NCBI RefSeq assembly: GCF_014647315.1
Contig: NZ_BMOY01000019.1
Coordinates: forward strand, 1-54,297
DNA: 54,297 nt
From: Paenalicyclobacillus cellulosilyticus
Lineage (GTDB): Bacteria; Bacillota; Bacilli; Alicyclobacillales; Alicyclobacillaceae
Direction of reading: 5' to 3'
The notes under the pieces are model-generated. The model saw only the letters and a program-made list of their open reading frames with translations, searched no databases and was not told the DNA's origin. Positions 44,329-53,905 of the stretch are shown here, piece by piece (the first letter of the stretch is position 1; the number at the start of each line of letters is the position of its first letter). Position numbers and translations under genes: made by a program.

Positions 44329-46782
44329 TCAAAATCCTGCCTGCCGCAGCCGCGCCCCGGCATCTTCCGCCAGGCGGGCGAGGATGCGCGCCACCTCGGC
44401 GTCCACCTCGGCGTCGGTGAGCGTGCGGTCCGGCGCCCGAAAGACAAAGCCCATCGCGACGCTCTTCTCGCCCGCCGGGATACCCTGGCCCTCATACACG
44501 TCGAAGATGAACGCGTCTTCCAACAACCCGCTTCCCGCACACGCCGCTTGCGCGAGCCGCAGCAGGTCCCCGGCGTGCACCGCGCGCGCCACCAGGACGG
44601 CGAGATCGCGCCGCACCGCCGGATGTTTCGGCAGCGGCGCCACCCGCCACCGCTCCTGCACCAGGGGCGTGACGGCGTCGAGATGAAATTCGGCGTACAC
44701 GGCGCCGGCAAGCTCCCAACGCGCCGCCGTCTCCGGGTGCAACTCGCCCACGACGCCGACGGCGCAATCCTGTATCCATACCTCCGCGGTCCGGCCGGGG
44801 TGCAAATACGGCCGTTCACCAGGACGGAATGCCGCCTCGTCCAAGAGCCCGATGGCCTGCAGCCAGCGCTCAATGGCCCCTTTGGCGTCAAAGAAGTCGT
44901 AGCGGCGCGGCCGCTCGCCGAAACCTGCCGCCGCCTCGCCGAACCAAAGCCCGGCCCACTGGGTCGGTTCCTCCGGCTGCCGGACGAGTGGCAGCTCATG
45001 CGGCCAGTACACCCGCCCGATTTCGAACACCTGCCCGCCGGGCACACCGTGCGCCAGGTTGTACGCCGCCACCTGCGCCAAACCGGGCAAGAGGTGGGTG
45101 CGCAACACCACCCGCTCCTCCGACATCGGGCGCAAGAGCGGGATGGCCCGGCGCAACGGCGAGTCTGCCGGCAGCCGCATGGCATCGAACCACTGCGGGC
45201 TGGTCAAACTGTAGGTGAACACCTCGGTCATTCCGGAGGCGACGAGGGCCGCGCGCGTCCGTGTCCGCAGTCGCTGCGCCAGCGTCCGCTGCCCGACCGT
45301 CGTCGGCCCCACCGGCAAAGTCGCCGGGATGGTGTCGTATCCGCACAGCCGCCCGACCTCCTCGATGAGGTCCGCCTCGAGCGCCACGTCGCGGCGGCGG
45401 CTCGGCACCCGCACCGTCCATTCGTCCCCGTCCGTACCTTCGACTGCAAAGCCGAGGCGCGCGAACACCTCCGCCATCGTGGCCGGCGGGATCTCGGTCC
45501 CGAGCAGCCGGTTGCACCGTGCAGGCGCAAACGTCACCTTGGTCTCCTGCGGAGTGGCTGCACCCCGCTGCGCAGAGACCAGCGGTCCCTCCGGCTGCGC
45601 CCCCGCGAGCGTCACCAACAACTCCGTCGCCCGCACGAGGGCGCCGCGGACGGCCACCGGATCGATCCCTTTCTCAAACCGCTGCTGCGCCTCGGACCGC
45701 AGCCCCAGGCGCTGGCCGGTCCGGCGCACGCTCGCCGCGTCGAACGCCGCCGATTCCAGGACGATGCGCGTGGTCGCCGCGCTGACCTCCGAGTTTTCGC
45801 CGCCCATCACCCCCGCGATGCCGATGGCCCGCTCCGCGTCCGCAATCACGATGGTCTCAGGCCCCAGCTCGCGCTCCACCCCGTCCAGGGTGACGATGCG
45901 CTCCCCCGGCCGTGCCTGGCGCACCACGATGGTCCGGCCGCGCACCTGGTCGAGGTCGAACGCGTGCAGCGGCTGGCCCCATTCCAACATCACGTAGTTC
46001 GTCACGTCGACGATCACGTTGATGGGCCGGATGCCGGCCGCGAGCAGGCGGGCCTGCATCCACACCGGCGACGGCCCGGGACGGACCCCGGCGAGCACCT
46101 GCGCCTCGTAGCGCGGGCAGAGGTCCGTTTCGATGCGCACCGTCACCGCCGCCGCGCCATCGTTGCCTGCGGCCGCGGCGCCGCCGTCCGCGTCCGGGAA
46201 GCGGTGCGGGCGCCCGAGCAGGGCGGCCACCTCGTACGCCAATCCCCGCATCGACAGGCAGTCGGCCCGGTTGGGCGTGAGGCTCAACTCCAGCACCACG
46301 TCGTCGAGTCCCAAGTACGCGACCACATCCGCACCCACGGGCGCGTCGTCCGGCAAGATGTACAAGCCCTCCGTCTGCTCCCGCGGCAACAGCCGGGTTT
46401 CGAGGCCAATCTCCTTGGCGGAGCACAGCATGCCGTGGGATTCGACGCCGCGCAACTTCGCCCGGTCGATCCTGCCCCCCGGCAGGCGCGCTCCGGGCAG
46501 CGCGGTCGGCACCTTTTGCCCCGGCGCGACGTTCGGAGCGCCGCAGACGATGCAAAGCGGCGCACCGGAACCCACGTCCACTTCACACACCCGCAGCCGA
46601 TCCGCGTTCGGGTGCGGCATGACTTTCAAGACGTGGCTCACCACCACGCCCGCGACACCCTGGTTGCGCGGTGTGACCGACTCCACCTCGATGCCGGCCC
46701 GCGTCAGGCGTTCCGCCAGCTCTTGCGGCGAGATGTCCGCGATGTCGACATATTCGCCAAGCCACCGATACGATACCCTCAC
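44329..46782 (-). CDS. pheT: Phenylalanyl-tRNA synthetase beta subunit
   Basis: Beta chain of the (alpha-beta)2 class II enzyme, 817 residues. Domains in order: core start MRVSYRWLGEYVDI, tRNA-binding OB domain (GVVVSHVLKVMPHPNADRLRVCEVDVG), B3/B4 editing region, B5 and the catalytic-like domain (DLIEEVGRLCGYD). A C-terminal anticodon-binding FDX-ACB domain follows (PLPKHPAVRRDLAVLV). The GTG start has GAGGGAAAC upstream. It is 23 bases after pheS. Confidence 0.96.
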   Translation of the reverse strand: MRVSYRWLGEYVDIADISPQELAERLTRAGIEVESVTPRNQGVAGVVVSHVLKVMPHPNADRLRVCEVDVGSGAPLCIVCGAPNVAPGQKVPTALPGARLPGGRIDRAKLRGVESHGMLCSAKEIGLETRLLPREQTEGLYILPDDAPVGADVVAYLGLDDVVLELSLTPNRADCLSMRGLAYEVAALLGRPHRFPDADGGAAAAGNDGAAAVTVRIETDLCPRYEAQVLAGVRPGPSPVWMQARLLAAGIRPINVIVDVTNYVMLEWGQPLHAFDLDQVRGRTIVVRQARPGERIVTLDGVERELGPETIVIADAERAIGIAGVMGGENSEVSAATTRIVLESAAFDAASVRRTGQRLGLRSEAQQRFEKGIDPVAVRGALVRATELLVTLAGAQPEGPLVSAQRGAATPQETKVTFAPARCNRLLGTEIPPATMAEVFARLGFAVEGTDGDEWTVRVPSRRRDVALEADLIEEVGRLCGYDTIPATLPVGPTTVGQRTLAQRLRTRTRAALVASGMTEVFTYSLTSPQWFDAMRLPADSPLRRAIPLLRPMSEERVVLRTHLLPGLAQVAAYNLAHGVPGGQVFEIGRVYWPHELPLVRQPEEPTQWAGLWFGEAAAGFGERPRRYDFFDAKGAIERWLQAIGLLDEAAFRPGERPYLHPGRTAEVWIQDCAVGVVGELHPETAARWELAGAVYAEFHLDAVTPLVQERWRVAPLPKHPAVRRDLAVLVARAVHAGDLLRLAQAACAGSGLLEDAFIFDVYEGQGIPAGEKSVAMGFVFRAPDRTLTDAEVDAEVARILARLAEDAGARLRQAGF

Positions 46783-46805
46783 GTCCCGTTTCCCTCGCTT
46801 CCCTG

Positions 46806-47858
46806 CTACAGCACGCGGGCGAACTGCCGCAGCAACCGCAGGTCGTTCTGATAGAAGAGCCGGATGTCCTCGATGCCGTACTTCAACATCGCGATCCGCT
46901 CGACCCCTAACCCGAACGCGAACCCGGAGTACCTCCGGCTGTCGTAGCCGGCGCCGTCGAGTACCCGCGGGTGCACCATGCCGGCGCCGAGGATCTCAAT
47001 CCATCCCGTGTCTTTACACACCCGGCAGCCTGACCCTCCGCACGCGATGCAGCGCAGGTCGACCTCGGCACTCGGTTCGGTGAACGGAAAGAAGCTCGGC
47101 CTAAGCCGCACTTCCTGCTCCGCCCCGAAGACGGCGCGGGCGAAGGCGAGCAACGTCCCCTTCAGGTCGCTCATCGACACCCCTTCGCCGACCACCAAGC
47201 CCTCGATTTGGTTGAAGGCGTGGGAATGGGTCGCGTCGTCCTCGTCCCGCCGGTACACACGTCCCGGGACGATGACCTTGACCGGCACCTGCGGCCGCAG
47301 CCGCTCCATCGTCCGCACCTGCATCGGCGAGGTGTGGGTGCGCAACAACAGCGTGTCCGTCAGGTAAAACGTGTCCTGCATGTCGCGGGCCGGGTGGTCT
47401 TTCGGCACGTTCAACATCTCGAAGTTGTACGCGTCCGTCTCCACCTCCGGGCCTTCGACGACGGAAAACCCCATCCCCAAAAAGACGTCCTCAATCTCCG
47501 CGATGACCTGCTGCAGCGGATGGACGGCGCCCAGTGGCTGCCGCCGTCCCGGCAGGGTGACGTCCAACCGCTCCGCCGCCAAGCGCCGCGCCAGCTCCGC
47601 TTCTTCCACCGTGGCGCGCCGCGCCGCGTAGGCCGCCTCGAGGCGGTCCCGCACTTGGTTGACCAGCGCCCCCAGCCGCGGCCGGTCTTCCGGCGCCAAC
47701 TCGCCCATGCGCCGCAGCCACTGCGACAAGGTGCTGCGCTTGCCCAGGCAGGCGACCCGCCAGGCCTCCAAGGCCCGGGCATCGGCCGCCTCCGCCAGGC
47801 TCCGCAAGGCCTCGTCCTCCCACGCGGCAAGCTCTGCCTGGATCTGCCCCAAGTCCAC
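46806..47858 (-). CDS. pheS: Phenylalanyl-tRNA synthetase alpha subunit
   Basis: Catalytic subunit (350 residues). An N-terminal coiled coil leads to the class II core: [38 protein letters not shown] (motif 2 region), [27 protein letters not shown] and the final motif 3 [15 protein letters not shown]. The [12 protein letters not shown] pair of cysteines is retained. The start is a GTG with GGGAGTGAG upstream. The leader contains a candidate attenuator directly before the gene. Confidence 0.96.
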   Translation of the reverse strand: MDLGQIQAELAAWEDEALRSLAEAADARALEAWRVACLGKRSTLSQWLRRMGELAPEDRPRLGALVNQVRDRLEAAYAARRATVEEAELARRLAAERLDVTLPGRRQPLGAVHPLQQVIAEIEDVFLGMGFSVVEGPEVETDAYNFEMLNVPKDHPARDMQDTFYLTDTLLLRTHTSPMQVRTMERLRPQVPVKVIVPGRVYRRDEDDATHSHAFNQIEGLVVGEGVSMSDLKGTLLAFARAVFGAEQEVRLRPSFFPFTEPSAEVDLRCIACGGSGCRVCKDTGWIEILGAGMVHPRVLDGAGYDSRRYSGFAFGLGVERIAMLKYGIEDIRLFYQNDLRLLRQFARVL

Positions 47859-47880
47859 GTGCGCTCACTCCCGGATCAAC

Positions 47881-47912
47881 AAAAAAGCAATTCGCCACGA
47901 GGGACGAACTGC
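47881..47912 (-). terminator. Candidate leader attenuator before pheS
   Basis: On the minus strand GCAGTTCG, a 10-base loop and CGAATTGC (8-bp stem, one G-T) are followed by TTTTTT, between the promoter and the start codon 22 bases downstream. A competing GGGC...GTCC pairing over the first arm could serve as antiterminator. No T-box sequence or obvious Phe-rich leader peptide was seen. Confidence 0.6.
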
Positions 47913-47937
47913 CCGTTGGCCTGTCTATATATTCCGC

Positions 47938-47966
47938 AGTATACCCAATCCGGTCTTGACACGCAA
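47938..47966 (-). promoter_or_regulatory. Promoter of pheS-pheT
   Basis: Minus strand TTGCGT (47966-47961), a 17-base spacer and TATACT (47943-47938). The transcript would begin about 72 bases before the pheS start and cross the attenuator hairpin. Confidence 0.65.
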
Positions 47967-47982
47967 CGGTTAACATGGTTTG

Positions 47983-47991
47983 TGGTATGCT
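47983..47991 (+). promoter_or_regulatory. Extended -10 promoter of queC-queD-queE
   Basis: TGG followed by TATGCT about 110 bases before queC. A TTGACA at 47955-47960 is too far (25 bases) for a standard pair. The leader contains two ACGCGCGT blocks and a CTGGGC/GCCCAG hairpin, but no known preQ1 riboswitch pattern. Confidence 0.5.
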
Positions 47992-48100
47992 CTCGGTGGA
48001 ACATGACGCGCGTGCCGCGAGGCCAACCGTGCAACGCGCGTTTCCTGGGCATGGCCCAGCGCCGAGTGTTTGACCACGCAAAGCGCGGGAGGGATGATGG

Positions 48101-48799
48101 ATGCCGCTAGCGGCAGGCCACGACGCCGCGGTGGTGGTGTTCAGCGGCGGCCAGGACAGCACCACCTGCCTTGTCTGGGCGCTTACGCGCTACCGGCGCG
48201 TCGAGGCCGTGACGTTCGATTACCAACAGCGCCACGAGGCAGAAATCGCGTGTGCCCGCCGGATCGCCGCCAAGCTCGGCGTGCCGCACCACGTCTTCGA
48301 CATGCGCCTGCTCAACCAATTGGCGCCGAGCGCCCTGACCCGGCCCGACATCCCGGTGACGCAGGCGGAGGGCGGGCTGCCGTCCACGTTCGTCGACGGG
48401 CGCAACCTCATCTTTCTCTCGTTCGCGGCCGTCTTCGCGAAACAAATCGGGGCGCGGCGGATTGTGACCGGTGTCTGCCAGACCGACTTCAGCGGCTACC
48501 CGGATTGCCGGGACGTGTTCATCAAATCGCTCAACGTCACGCTCAACCTGGCGATGGACTACGAGTTCGTCATCGAGACGCCGCTGATGTGGCTCGACAA
48601 GAAGGAGACGTGGGCGTTGGCGGATGAGCTCGGTTGCTTCGATCTCGTCCGCGACGAAACCCTGACCTGCTACCACGGCATCATCGGCCAAGGCTGCGGC
48701 GAGTGCCCGGCCTGCAGGCTGCGCCGCCGCGGCTACGAGGCGTACCTGGCGGAAAAACAGGCACACGCGCAGCCGGCGCAAAGGAGAGACGACGGATGA
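48101..48799 (+). CDS. queC: 7-cyano-7-deazaguanine (preQ0) synthase
   Basis: Converts 7-carboxy-7-deazaguanine to preQ0 using ATP and ammonia (232 residues). The ATP-pyrophosphatase loop [11 protein letters not shown] (about residues 14-24) and the C-terminal zinc cluster [14 protein letters not shown] are present. [17 protein letters not shown] carries the metal cysteines. The start has GGGAGGG nine bases upstream. It is first of queC-queD-queE, ending in an ATGA overlap with queD. Confidence 0.96.
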   Translation: MPLAAGHDAAVVVFSGGQDSTTCLVWALTRYRRVEAVTFDYQQRHEAEIACARRIAAKLGVPHHVFDMRLLNQLAPSALTRPDIPVTQAEGGLPSTFVDGRNLIFLSFAAVFAKQIGARRIVTGVCQTDFSGYPDCRDVFIKSLNVTLNLAMDYEFVIETPLMWLDKKETWALADELGCFDLVRDETLTCYHGIIGQGCGECPACRLRRRGYEAYLAEKQAHAQPAQRRDDG

Positions 48800-49287
48800 C
48801 TCAGGTGAAGGTGTGCAAGGTGTTCACCTTCGACGCCGCCCACCAACTGGTCGGTCACCAAGGCAAGTGCGCCAACCTGCACGGCCACACGTACAAGCTC
48901 GAAGTCGTCGCCGCCGGAGCGCCGCAAGGGCCGGACCATCCGGCGGAGGAAGGGTTCGTCATCGACTTCGGCGACCTGAAACAAGCGGTGCATGCGCTCA
49001 TCCTCTCCCGGTTCGATCACGCCTTCCTCGCCATGGGCACGGAGCCGGCGCTGCCGGCGCTCATGGCAACGGGATCGAAGGTGGTTCGGCTCGGGTTTCG
49101 TACGACGGCGGAGAATCTGGCGATGTACGTCTGCCATCGCCTGCGCACGGCCGGCTTGCCGGTGTACGCGGTGCGGTTGTGGGAGACACCGACGAGCTGG
49201 GCGGAGGTGCTGGCGGCAGACATCCCGCCTCAAGGGCCGACATACCGCACCGTAGGGGGGTGTGACGTTGACGAGGACGGCGACTGA
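48796..49287 (+). CDS. queD: 6-carboxytetrahydropterin synthase
   Basis: QueD converts dihydroneopterin triphosphate to 6-carboxy-5,6,7,8-tetrahydropterin (163 residues). The Zn-binding histidines are in FDAAHQL and NLHGHTYKL, and the catalytic Cys is in GKCANLHGH. The C-terminal [10 protein letters not shown] contains the acidic active-site segment. The ATG at 48796 overlaps the queC stop. The longer open frame to 48634 is queC shadow. Confidence 0.95.
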   Translation: MTQVKVCKVFTFDAAHQLVGHQGKCANLHGHTYKLEVVAAGAPQGPDHPAEEGFVIDFGDLKQAVHALILSRFDHAFLAMGTEPALPALMATGSKVVRLGFRTTAENLAMYVCHRLRTAGLPVYAVRLWETPTSWAEVLAADIPPQGPTYRTVGGCDVDEDGD

Positions 49288-50005
49288 GGCGAGACTGCCC
49301 GTGTTGGAGGTCTTCGGCCCGACCATTCAAGGGGAAGGGATGATGATTGGCCAAAAGACGATGTTCGTCCGCACCGCCGGTTGCGACTACCGGTGCGCTT
49401 GGTGCGACTCGAAGTTCACGTGGGACGGGAGCGAGCGCCACCTGGTGCGCCATCTCACCCCCGCTGAGGTGCTGGCGGAAGTGTGCGCCCTCGGCCAAGA
49501 CCGCTTTCAGCACGTCACCGTCTCCGGTGGCAACCCTGCCCTCATCGGCGAGCCGATGGCCGAATTCATCCGCCTCTGCCACGAGCGGGAGCTGCGCGTG
49601 GGCCTGGAGACGCAGGGCAGCCGCTGGCAGGACTGGTTCACCGAGATCGACGACCTGTCCATCAGCCCGAAGGGCCCAAGCTCCGGGATGGAGACCGACT
49701 GGGACGTGCTCGACGACCTCGTCGCCCGCCTCACCTCGCACGGCGTGCACTTCAGCCTCAAGGTGGTGGTGTTCAACGCGGCGGACCTGGCGTTCGCCCG
49801 CGCGGTGTTCGCACGCTATCCGCACGCTGAGAAATACCTGCAGCCGGGCAACGAAGACGTCGCGGCGGCAGGAGACATCTCCCGCCGCCTCCTCGACAAG
49901 CTGGCATGGCTCTTCGAGCAGGTCATCGCCGACAAGGCGTTCAACGACGTCCGCGTCCTGCCGCAGCTGCACGCCCTGGTCTGGGGGAACAAGCGAAGGA
50001 AGTGA
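49262..50005 (+). CDS. queE: 7-carboxy-7-deazaguanine synthase
   Basis: Radical SAM enzyme (247 residues) making the 7-deazaguanine ring. The CX3CX2C cluster is GCDYRCAWCDSKF. GPTIQGEGMMIGQ at the N-terminus and the VSGGNPAL and LSISPKGPSSG segments are typical. Start could be GTG at 49262 or TTG at 49268, the latter with GGGGGG at a better distance. It overlaps queD by 26 bases. queF, needed to make preQ1, is not in the window. Confidence 0.94.
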   Translation: MTLTRTATEARLPVLEVFGPTIQGEGMMIGQKTMFVRTAGCDYRCAWCDSKFTWDGSERHLVRHLTPAEVLAEVCALGQDRFQHVTVSGGNPALIGEPMAEFIRLCHERELRVGLETQGSRWQDWFTEIDDLSISPKGPSSGMETDWDVLDDLVARLTSHGVHFSLKVVVFNAADLAFARAVFARYPHAEKYLQPGNEDVAAAGDISRRLLDKLAWLFEQVIADKAFNDVRVLPQLHALVWGNKRRK

Positions 50006-50012
50006 TCCACCA

Positions 50013-50951
50013 TCAGCGGAAGACGATGGTGCGGTTGTTGTATGTCAGGATGCGGTCCTCCAGGTGCCACTTCACCGCCCGCACCAGAACCGTCCGCTCA
50101 ATCTGCCGGCCGATGCGCTTGAGGTCCTCCACCTCGTCCCGATGGTCCACGCGTTGCACGTCCTGCTCGATGATGGGCCCTTCATCCAAGTCCTCCGTCA
50201 CGTAGTGAGCGGTGGCGCCGATGAGCTTCACACCCCGTTGGTACGCCCTGGCGTACGGGTTGCGCCCGATGAACGCGGGTAAAAACGAATGGTGGATGTT
50301 GATGATCCGGTTCGGGTATTGGCGGACAAAGTCGCCGGAAAGGATCTGCATGTACCGCGCGAGCACCACCAGGTCCACCTTGTGGCTGGCGAGCAGCGCC
50401 AGCTGCTTTGCCTCTGCGTCCTTTTTTGTCTCCGGCGTGACCGGAATGTGATAAAACGGGATGCCGAGCGGCGCCACCGTCGCGCCGGCATCCGGATGGT
50501 TGCTCACCACCATCACCAGATCGGCGTACAGGTCGCCCGACTGCCACTGCCACAAAAGCTCCAACAGGCAGTGCTCCTCCTTGGATACAAACACCGCCAT
50601 GCGTTTGGGCACATGCGCGCGGTTGAAACGCCACGTCATCTGGAACGTACGCGCCACCTCGGCGAAGCGCCCGGTGAGTTCATCCCAGTGCGCACCGAGA
50701 TTGGGCAACTCAAACTCGATCCGCATGAAAAACAGGCCGGACGATGGATCGGTCGAGTGCTGGTCCGACTGGACGATGTTGGCCCCTTGCTGGTAGAGAA
50801 ACTGCGAAACCGCCGCCACGATGCCCGGCCGGTCCGGGCAGGAGATGAGCAGGCGCGCCCGGTCGCGCAACCGTGTCTGTTGCGCCAACAACGCCTGTTG
50901 CACCTTCGGCGTGATCACACGGAACTCGACGTGTTCTTCTGCCAATCCCAT
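50013..50951 (-). CDS. purU: Formyltetrahydrofolate deformylase
   Basis: Hydrolyses 10-formyl-tetrahydrofolate to formate and THF, balancing one-carbon pools (312 residues). An N-terminal ACT domain (LLISCPDRPGIVAAVSQFLYQQGANIVQ) leads to the formyltransferase fold with INIHHSFLPAF and ATAHYVTEDLDEGPIIEQ, carrying the catalytic Asn, His and Asp. GAGGAG precedes the ATG. Convergent with queE, eight bases apart. Confidence 0.96.
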   Translation of the reverse strand: MGLAEEHVEFRVITPKVQQALLAQQTRLRDRARLLISCPDRPGIVAAVSQFLYQQGANIVQSDQHSTDPSSGLFFMRIEFELPNLGAHWDELTGRFAEVARTFQMTWRFNRAHVPKRMAVFVSKEEHCLLELLWQWQSGDLYADLVMVVSNHPDAGATVAPLGIPFYHIPVTPETKKDAEAKQLALLASHKVDLVVLARYMQILSGDFVRQYPNRIINIHHSFLPAFIGRNPYARAYQRGVKLIGATAHYVTEDLDEGPIIEQDVQRVDHRDEVEDLKRIGRQIERTVLVRAVKWHLEDRILTYNNRTIVFR

Positions 50952-50969
50952 CGCTCCTCGCTGTCACGT

Positions 50970-51953
50970 TCAGACGGCCGCCAACGTGACCTCGACCGGC
51001 TCACCGCGAGCCGCCGACTCGTACGCGGCCAACGCCACCTCCATCGCGCGCAAGCCGTCGACGCCGTCGACCAGCGGCTGCCGCCCGGCGGCCACAGTCT
51101 CCACGAAATCTTTGATCAAATAGTAGTCCATGTCCTCGCCGTAGCCTTCGTGCACCCCTTTGCCGTCTTGTACGGAATACACGTTCAGGTGCGCAGCGAA
51201 GGCATCGAGCGACGCCGTCCCCCCGGACCCCACGACCTCGAGTGTCACGTCACCCCAGATTGGGTACGCATCTGTACGCGACCAGGACGGATCGAGCGTC
51301 GCAAACACGCCGTTGTCGAACTCGATGGTCAGAATGCCGCAATCGTCGATGTCCTTCTGGTGAACGCGGTTGTCGATCTCGGCGTACACCCGGCGGACCT
51401 CCGCACCCAGGATCCAGCGCATGATGTCGGCCACATGCACGGTGTGGTCCATCACCGCGCCGCCGCCCGCCAACCGGTGGTCGATAAACCATCCGCCCGG
51501 CATGTATCCGTGGTTTGTCCCGCGCATGGCGAGGATCCGGCCCAACCGGCCTGCCTGCACCAGATCCCGCAGTTGGCGCACCGCTGCGATATAACGCACA
51601 GGAAACGCCATCTGCAAGATGACGCCAGCCTGCTGGCAGGCGCGGATCATCTCCAGGGCGTCCGCGACCGACGTGGCGATAGGCTTCTCGCACAAGATAT
51701 GCCTGCCATGGCGCGCTGCCGCCAGGACATCCCGTTTATGGTTCGCGTTCTCGGAACAAACCACCACAGCGTCGACTTGGGCGAGCAACGGTTCGGCATC
51801 GGGAAAGAACGGAACCCCGGTCGCTTCCGCCGCCCGCCGCCCGCGTTCAGCGTCGTCGTCGTAGATGCCGACGATGGGCACACCGAGACGGCGAAGTGCA
51901 GCCATATAAGAATACACATGCATATGCGCCGTAGACAAGATCCCGATGTTCAA
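50970..51953 (-). CDS. Gfo/Idh/MocA family oxidoreductase
   Basis: NAD(P)-dependent dehydrogenase of about 327 residues. The Rossmann start is NIGILSTAHMHVYSYMAAL; the conserved CEKPIAT (lysine of the EKP motif) follows, and the C-terminal domain contains GGGAVMDHTVHVADIMRW. Substrate is probably a sugar or inositol derivative but cannot be named. The TTG at 51953 is nine bases after GAGAGG; a GTG two codons earlier is possible. Second of two such genes in a row, 19 bases before purU. Confidence 0.85.
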   Translation of the reverse strand: MNIGILSTAHMHVYSYMAALRRLGVPIVGIYDDDAERGRRAAEATGVPFFPDAEPLLAQVDAVVVCSENANHKRDVLAAARHGRHILCEKPIATSVADALEMIRACQQAGVILQMAFPVRYIAAVRQLRDLVQAGRLGRILAMRGTNHGYMPGGWFIDHRLAGGGAVMDHTVHVADIMRWILGAEVRRVYAEIDNRVHQKDIDDCGILTIEFDNGVFATLDPSWSRTDAYPIWGDVTLEVVGSGGTASLDAFAAHLNVYSVQDGKGVHEGYGEDMDYYLIKDFVETVAAGRQPLVDGVDGLRAMEVALAAYESAARGEPVEVTLAAV

Positions 51954-52041
51954 CGTCACATCCCTCTCTTTCGCTCTGTGTACGCTTTGGGCCGGGTTGT
52001 CTGTTGGGTACGGACGGTCACGCGCCCTGTCCTTCCCATGG

Positions 52042-53067
52042 TCAATCGCCGAGGGCGACCGGGCGGCCGGTTTGCGCCGACTCGGCGCATGCCAAGGCAA
52101 TCCGAAGCGCCTCGTAGGCGTCCATGGCCGTGACGCGCGGTGTCTCTTCGCCTCTGATCACACGGATGAAGTGGTCAATCTCCGCCTCATACGGGTTGAC
52201 GAACACAGGCGACAGGGGCACGGCGACCCCGCCCGCTGCTGCTCCGCCGCCATCTGCGGCTCTGCCCGTCGCCGCAGACGCTCGCTCGTGCACCCACAAA
52301 GGGGCGGTGTAGCGCGAGTCCTCTTCGAGAATGCCTTGCGAACCGGCGAATTCGAACCGAGTCGAAAACCCTTCATGCGCCCACGAGCCCTCGACGTGGG
52401 CGATGACACCGCTTTGAAAGCGCAAGGTACACAAGGCGTAAGCCAACGGTGCCGCAGCGTCGTGCACCGACTTCGCGTAGACGCGGGCCACCGGGCCGAA
52501 GGTCCAACGCAAAAAGTCGAAGTCGTGGATCATCAGGTCGAGCATGACGCCGCCGCTTCGGTCCACGTCACGGTACCAGTCGTCCCAACCGCGAGGAAAC
52601 TGCCCGCCGCGAAACATCCGCGCTACGGCGACCTGGCCGATGCGGCCGGATTCCATCAACGCTTTCGCGCGCACGAAATTGGGGAAAAAGCGGACAACAT
52701 GTCCGACGAGCAACTGCACCCCGTAGGTTCGGCAGGCGTCCAACATCGCCCGGGCCTGGTCCAACGTACGAGCGATTGGCTTCTCGCAGATCACGTGTTT
52801 ACCCCGCTCCGCAGCCGCGACGGCGTACGTGCTGTGCAAGTGCGTCGGGACACACAGGTCCACCACATCGCACGCCACATCGTGGAGCGCGGTCGTCAAG
52901 TCACTGTACGTCGCGGGCACGCCGTGAACCCGCGCCAACGCCTCCGCCGCCTCCCGGTCCGAATCGACAATCCCGACGAGCGAAACGTCCGGCAACTTCG
53001 CATAGGCCGCCGCATGCACGCGGCCCATCGTGCCGGCGCCGACAAGCAATACATGGATGTTTGGCAC
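52042..53067 (-). CDS. Gfo/Idh/MocA family oxidoreductase
   Basis: Paralogous dehydrogenase of 341 residues. The Rossmann motif VLLVGAGTMGRVHAAAYAKL, the EKP motif ICEKPIART and the C-terminal SGGVMLDLMIHDFDFLRWTFG are intact. The GTG at 53067 has GGGGGAG nine bases upstream. A Gly/Ala-rich insertion (GGGAAAGG) lies at about residue 270. It is 88 bases upstream of the other oxidoreductase on the same strand, so the two may act in one pathway; substrate unknown. Confidence 0.88.
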   Translation of the reverse strand: MPNIHVLLVGAGTMGRVHAAAYAKLPDVSLVGIVDSDREAAEALARVHGVPATYSDLTTALHDVACDVVDLCVPTHLHSTYAVAAAERGKHVICEKPIARTLDQARAMLDACRTYGVQLLVGHVVRFFPNFVRAKALMESGRIGQVAVARMFRGGQFPRGWDDWYRDVDRSGGVMLDLMIHDFDFLRWTFGPVARVYAKSVHDAAAPLAYALCTLRFQSGVIAHVEGSWAHEGFSTRFEFAGSQGILEEDSRYTAPLWVHERASAATGRAADGGGAAAGGVAVPLSPVFVNPYEAEIDHFIRVIRGEETPRVTAMDAYEALRIALACAESAQTGRPVALGD

Positions 53068-53507
53068 GCGCAATCTCCCCCTCGGCAGCGAATCTCCCAA
53101 CGTCCGCCGCTTAAGCAGTGTACGCCGTGGATACAGTGCTCCTACGGTGCAACCTACCTCTTCTTCGCTGGCGCGAAGTCACGACGTATGCACAAGCGCC
53201 CTGCGTACCGACGCGATCGTATCACGATGCGGATGATTCAGACAACCCGGCGGAACAACATGGCGAGGAATTTCAAACGATGAAGATGAGACCCGCGTGC
53301 CGTCGTTCATGAAGGAGCTTGAACGCGCCTGACTTTGATTTCATGTATGTTTACAGCCGACGTCAGACCATAAAGACACACCGTGCGAAAAATCCGCGGA
53401 CAATGGTCGTTGCAGTGTATGCCGTCTTGGATTATGTTAACTTGCGGAAACGTCATCCGGCGTTTCCAGCGACCGCACATCCATGGGATGTGAAAGGAGG
53501 AGTCTGT
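53068..53507. other. Divergent intergenic region before the SPW gene
   Basis: This 440-base stretch has no supportable gene. It contains the SPW promoter (53410-53438) and is less GC-rich after 53300. No clear promoter for the oxidoreductase genes was identified. Confidence 0.55.
53410..53438 (+). promoter_or_regulatory. Promoter of the SPW-repeat gene
   Basis: TTGCAG, a 17-base spacer and TATGTT, about 70 bases before the ATG at 53508. Confidence 0.55.
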
Positions 53508-53888
53508 ATGCAGTGGCGCAACGGTTTGAGTGCTCTCATTGGTGTCTGGTTTATCCTCGCGCCCTGGATCCTCGGCTTCTCCGATCGGACGGCCGCTGTT
53601 TGGACGAGCGTGATCATCGGCGCAGTGCAAGCCATCGCGTCGATCTGGATCGCCGTCCAACGGGAGGCTGCACACGGGTGGAAGACGTGGCAGAATTGGG
53701 TGTCCTGTCTGACCGGTGTGTGGTTCATCCTGCAGCCGTTCGTGCTCTCTCTCAGCGGGTTGGCTGGTGAAACCTGGACCAGCGTCATCCTGGGCATCGT
53801 CACAGCGGCGTTGAACCTGTGGGAGATGAGCGCCGAGGAGTCCACGGCAGGTTCTTCGAGCGGCGGGTCGCGTGCAGCGGCCTCGTGA
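53508..53888 (+). CDS. SPW-repeat membrane protein
   Basis: Membrane protein of 126 residues built from two copies of a ~45-residue SPW module: IGVWFILAPWILGFS (about 11-25) and TGVWFILQPFVLSLS (about 70-84). Each is followed by a W-T-S-V-I-hydrophobic helix. The C-terminal tail is Ser/Gly-rich and disordered. The ATG has AAAGGAGG eight bases upstream. Function unknown; related proteins are stress- or spore-associated in some bacteria. Confidence 0.85.
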   Translation: MQWRNGLSALIGVWFILAPWILGFSDRTAAVWTSVIIGAVQAIASIWIAVQREAAHGWKTWQNWVSCLTGVWFILQPFVLSLSGLAGETWTSVILGIVTAALNLWEMSAEESTAGSSSGGSRAAAS

Positions 53889-53905
53889 AATCGGTCCCTA
53901 TCCCT

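Noticed and set aside
47859..48100. T-box leader for pheS
   Set aside because: No AGGGTGGNACCGCG core and the leader is only about 70 bases.
47992..48100. preQ1 class I or II riboswitch before queC
   Set aside because: The short hairpin plus A-rich tail of class I and the class II core are not present.
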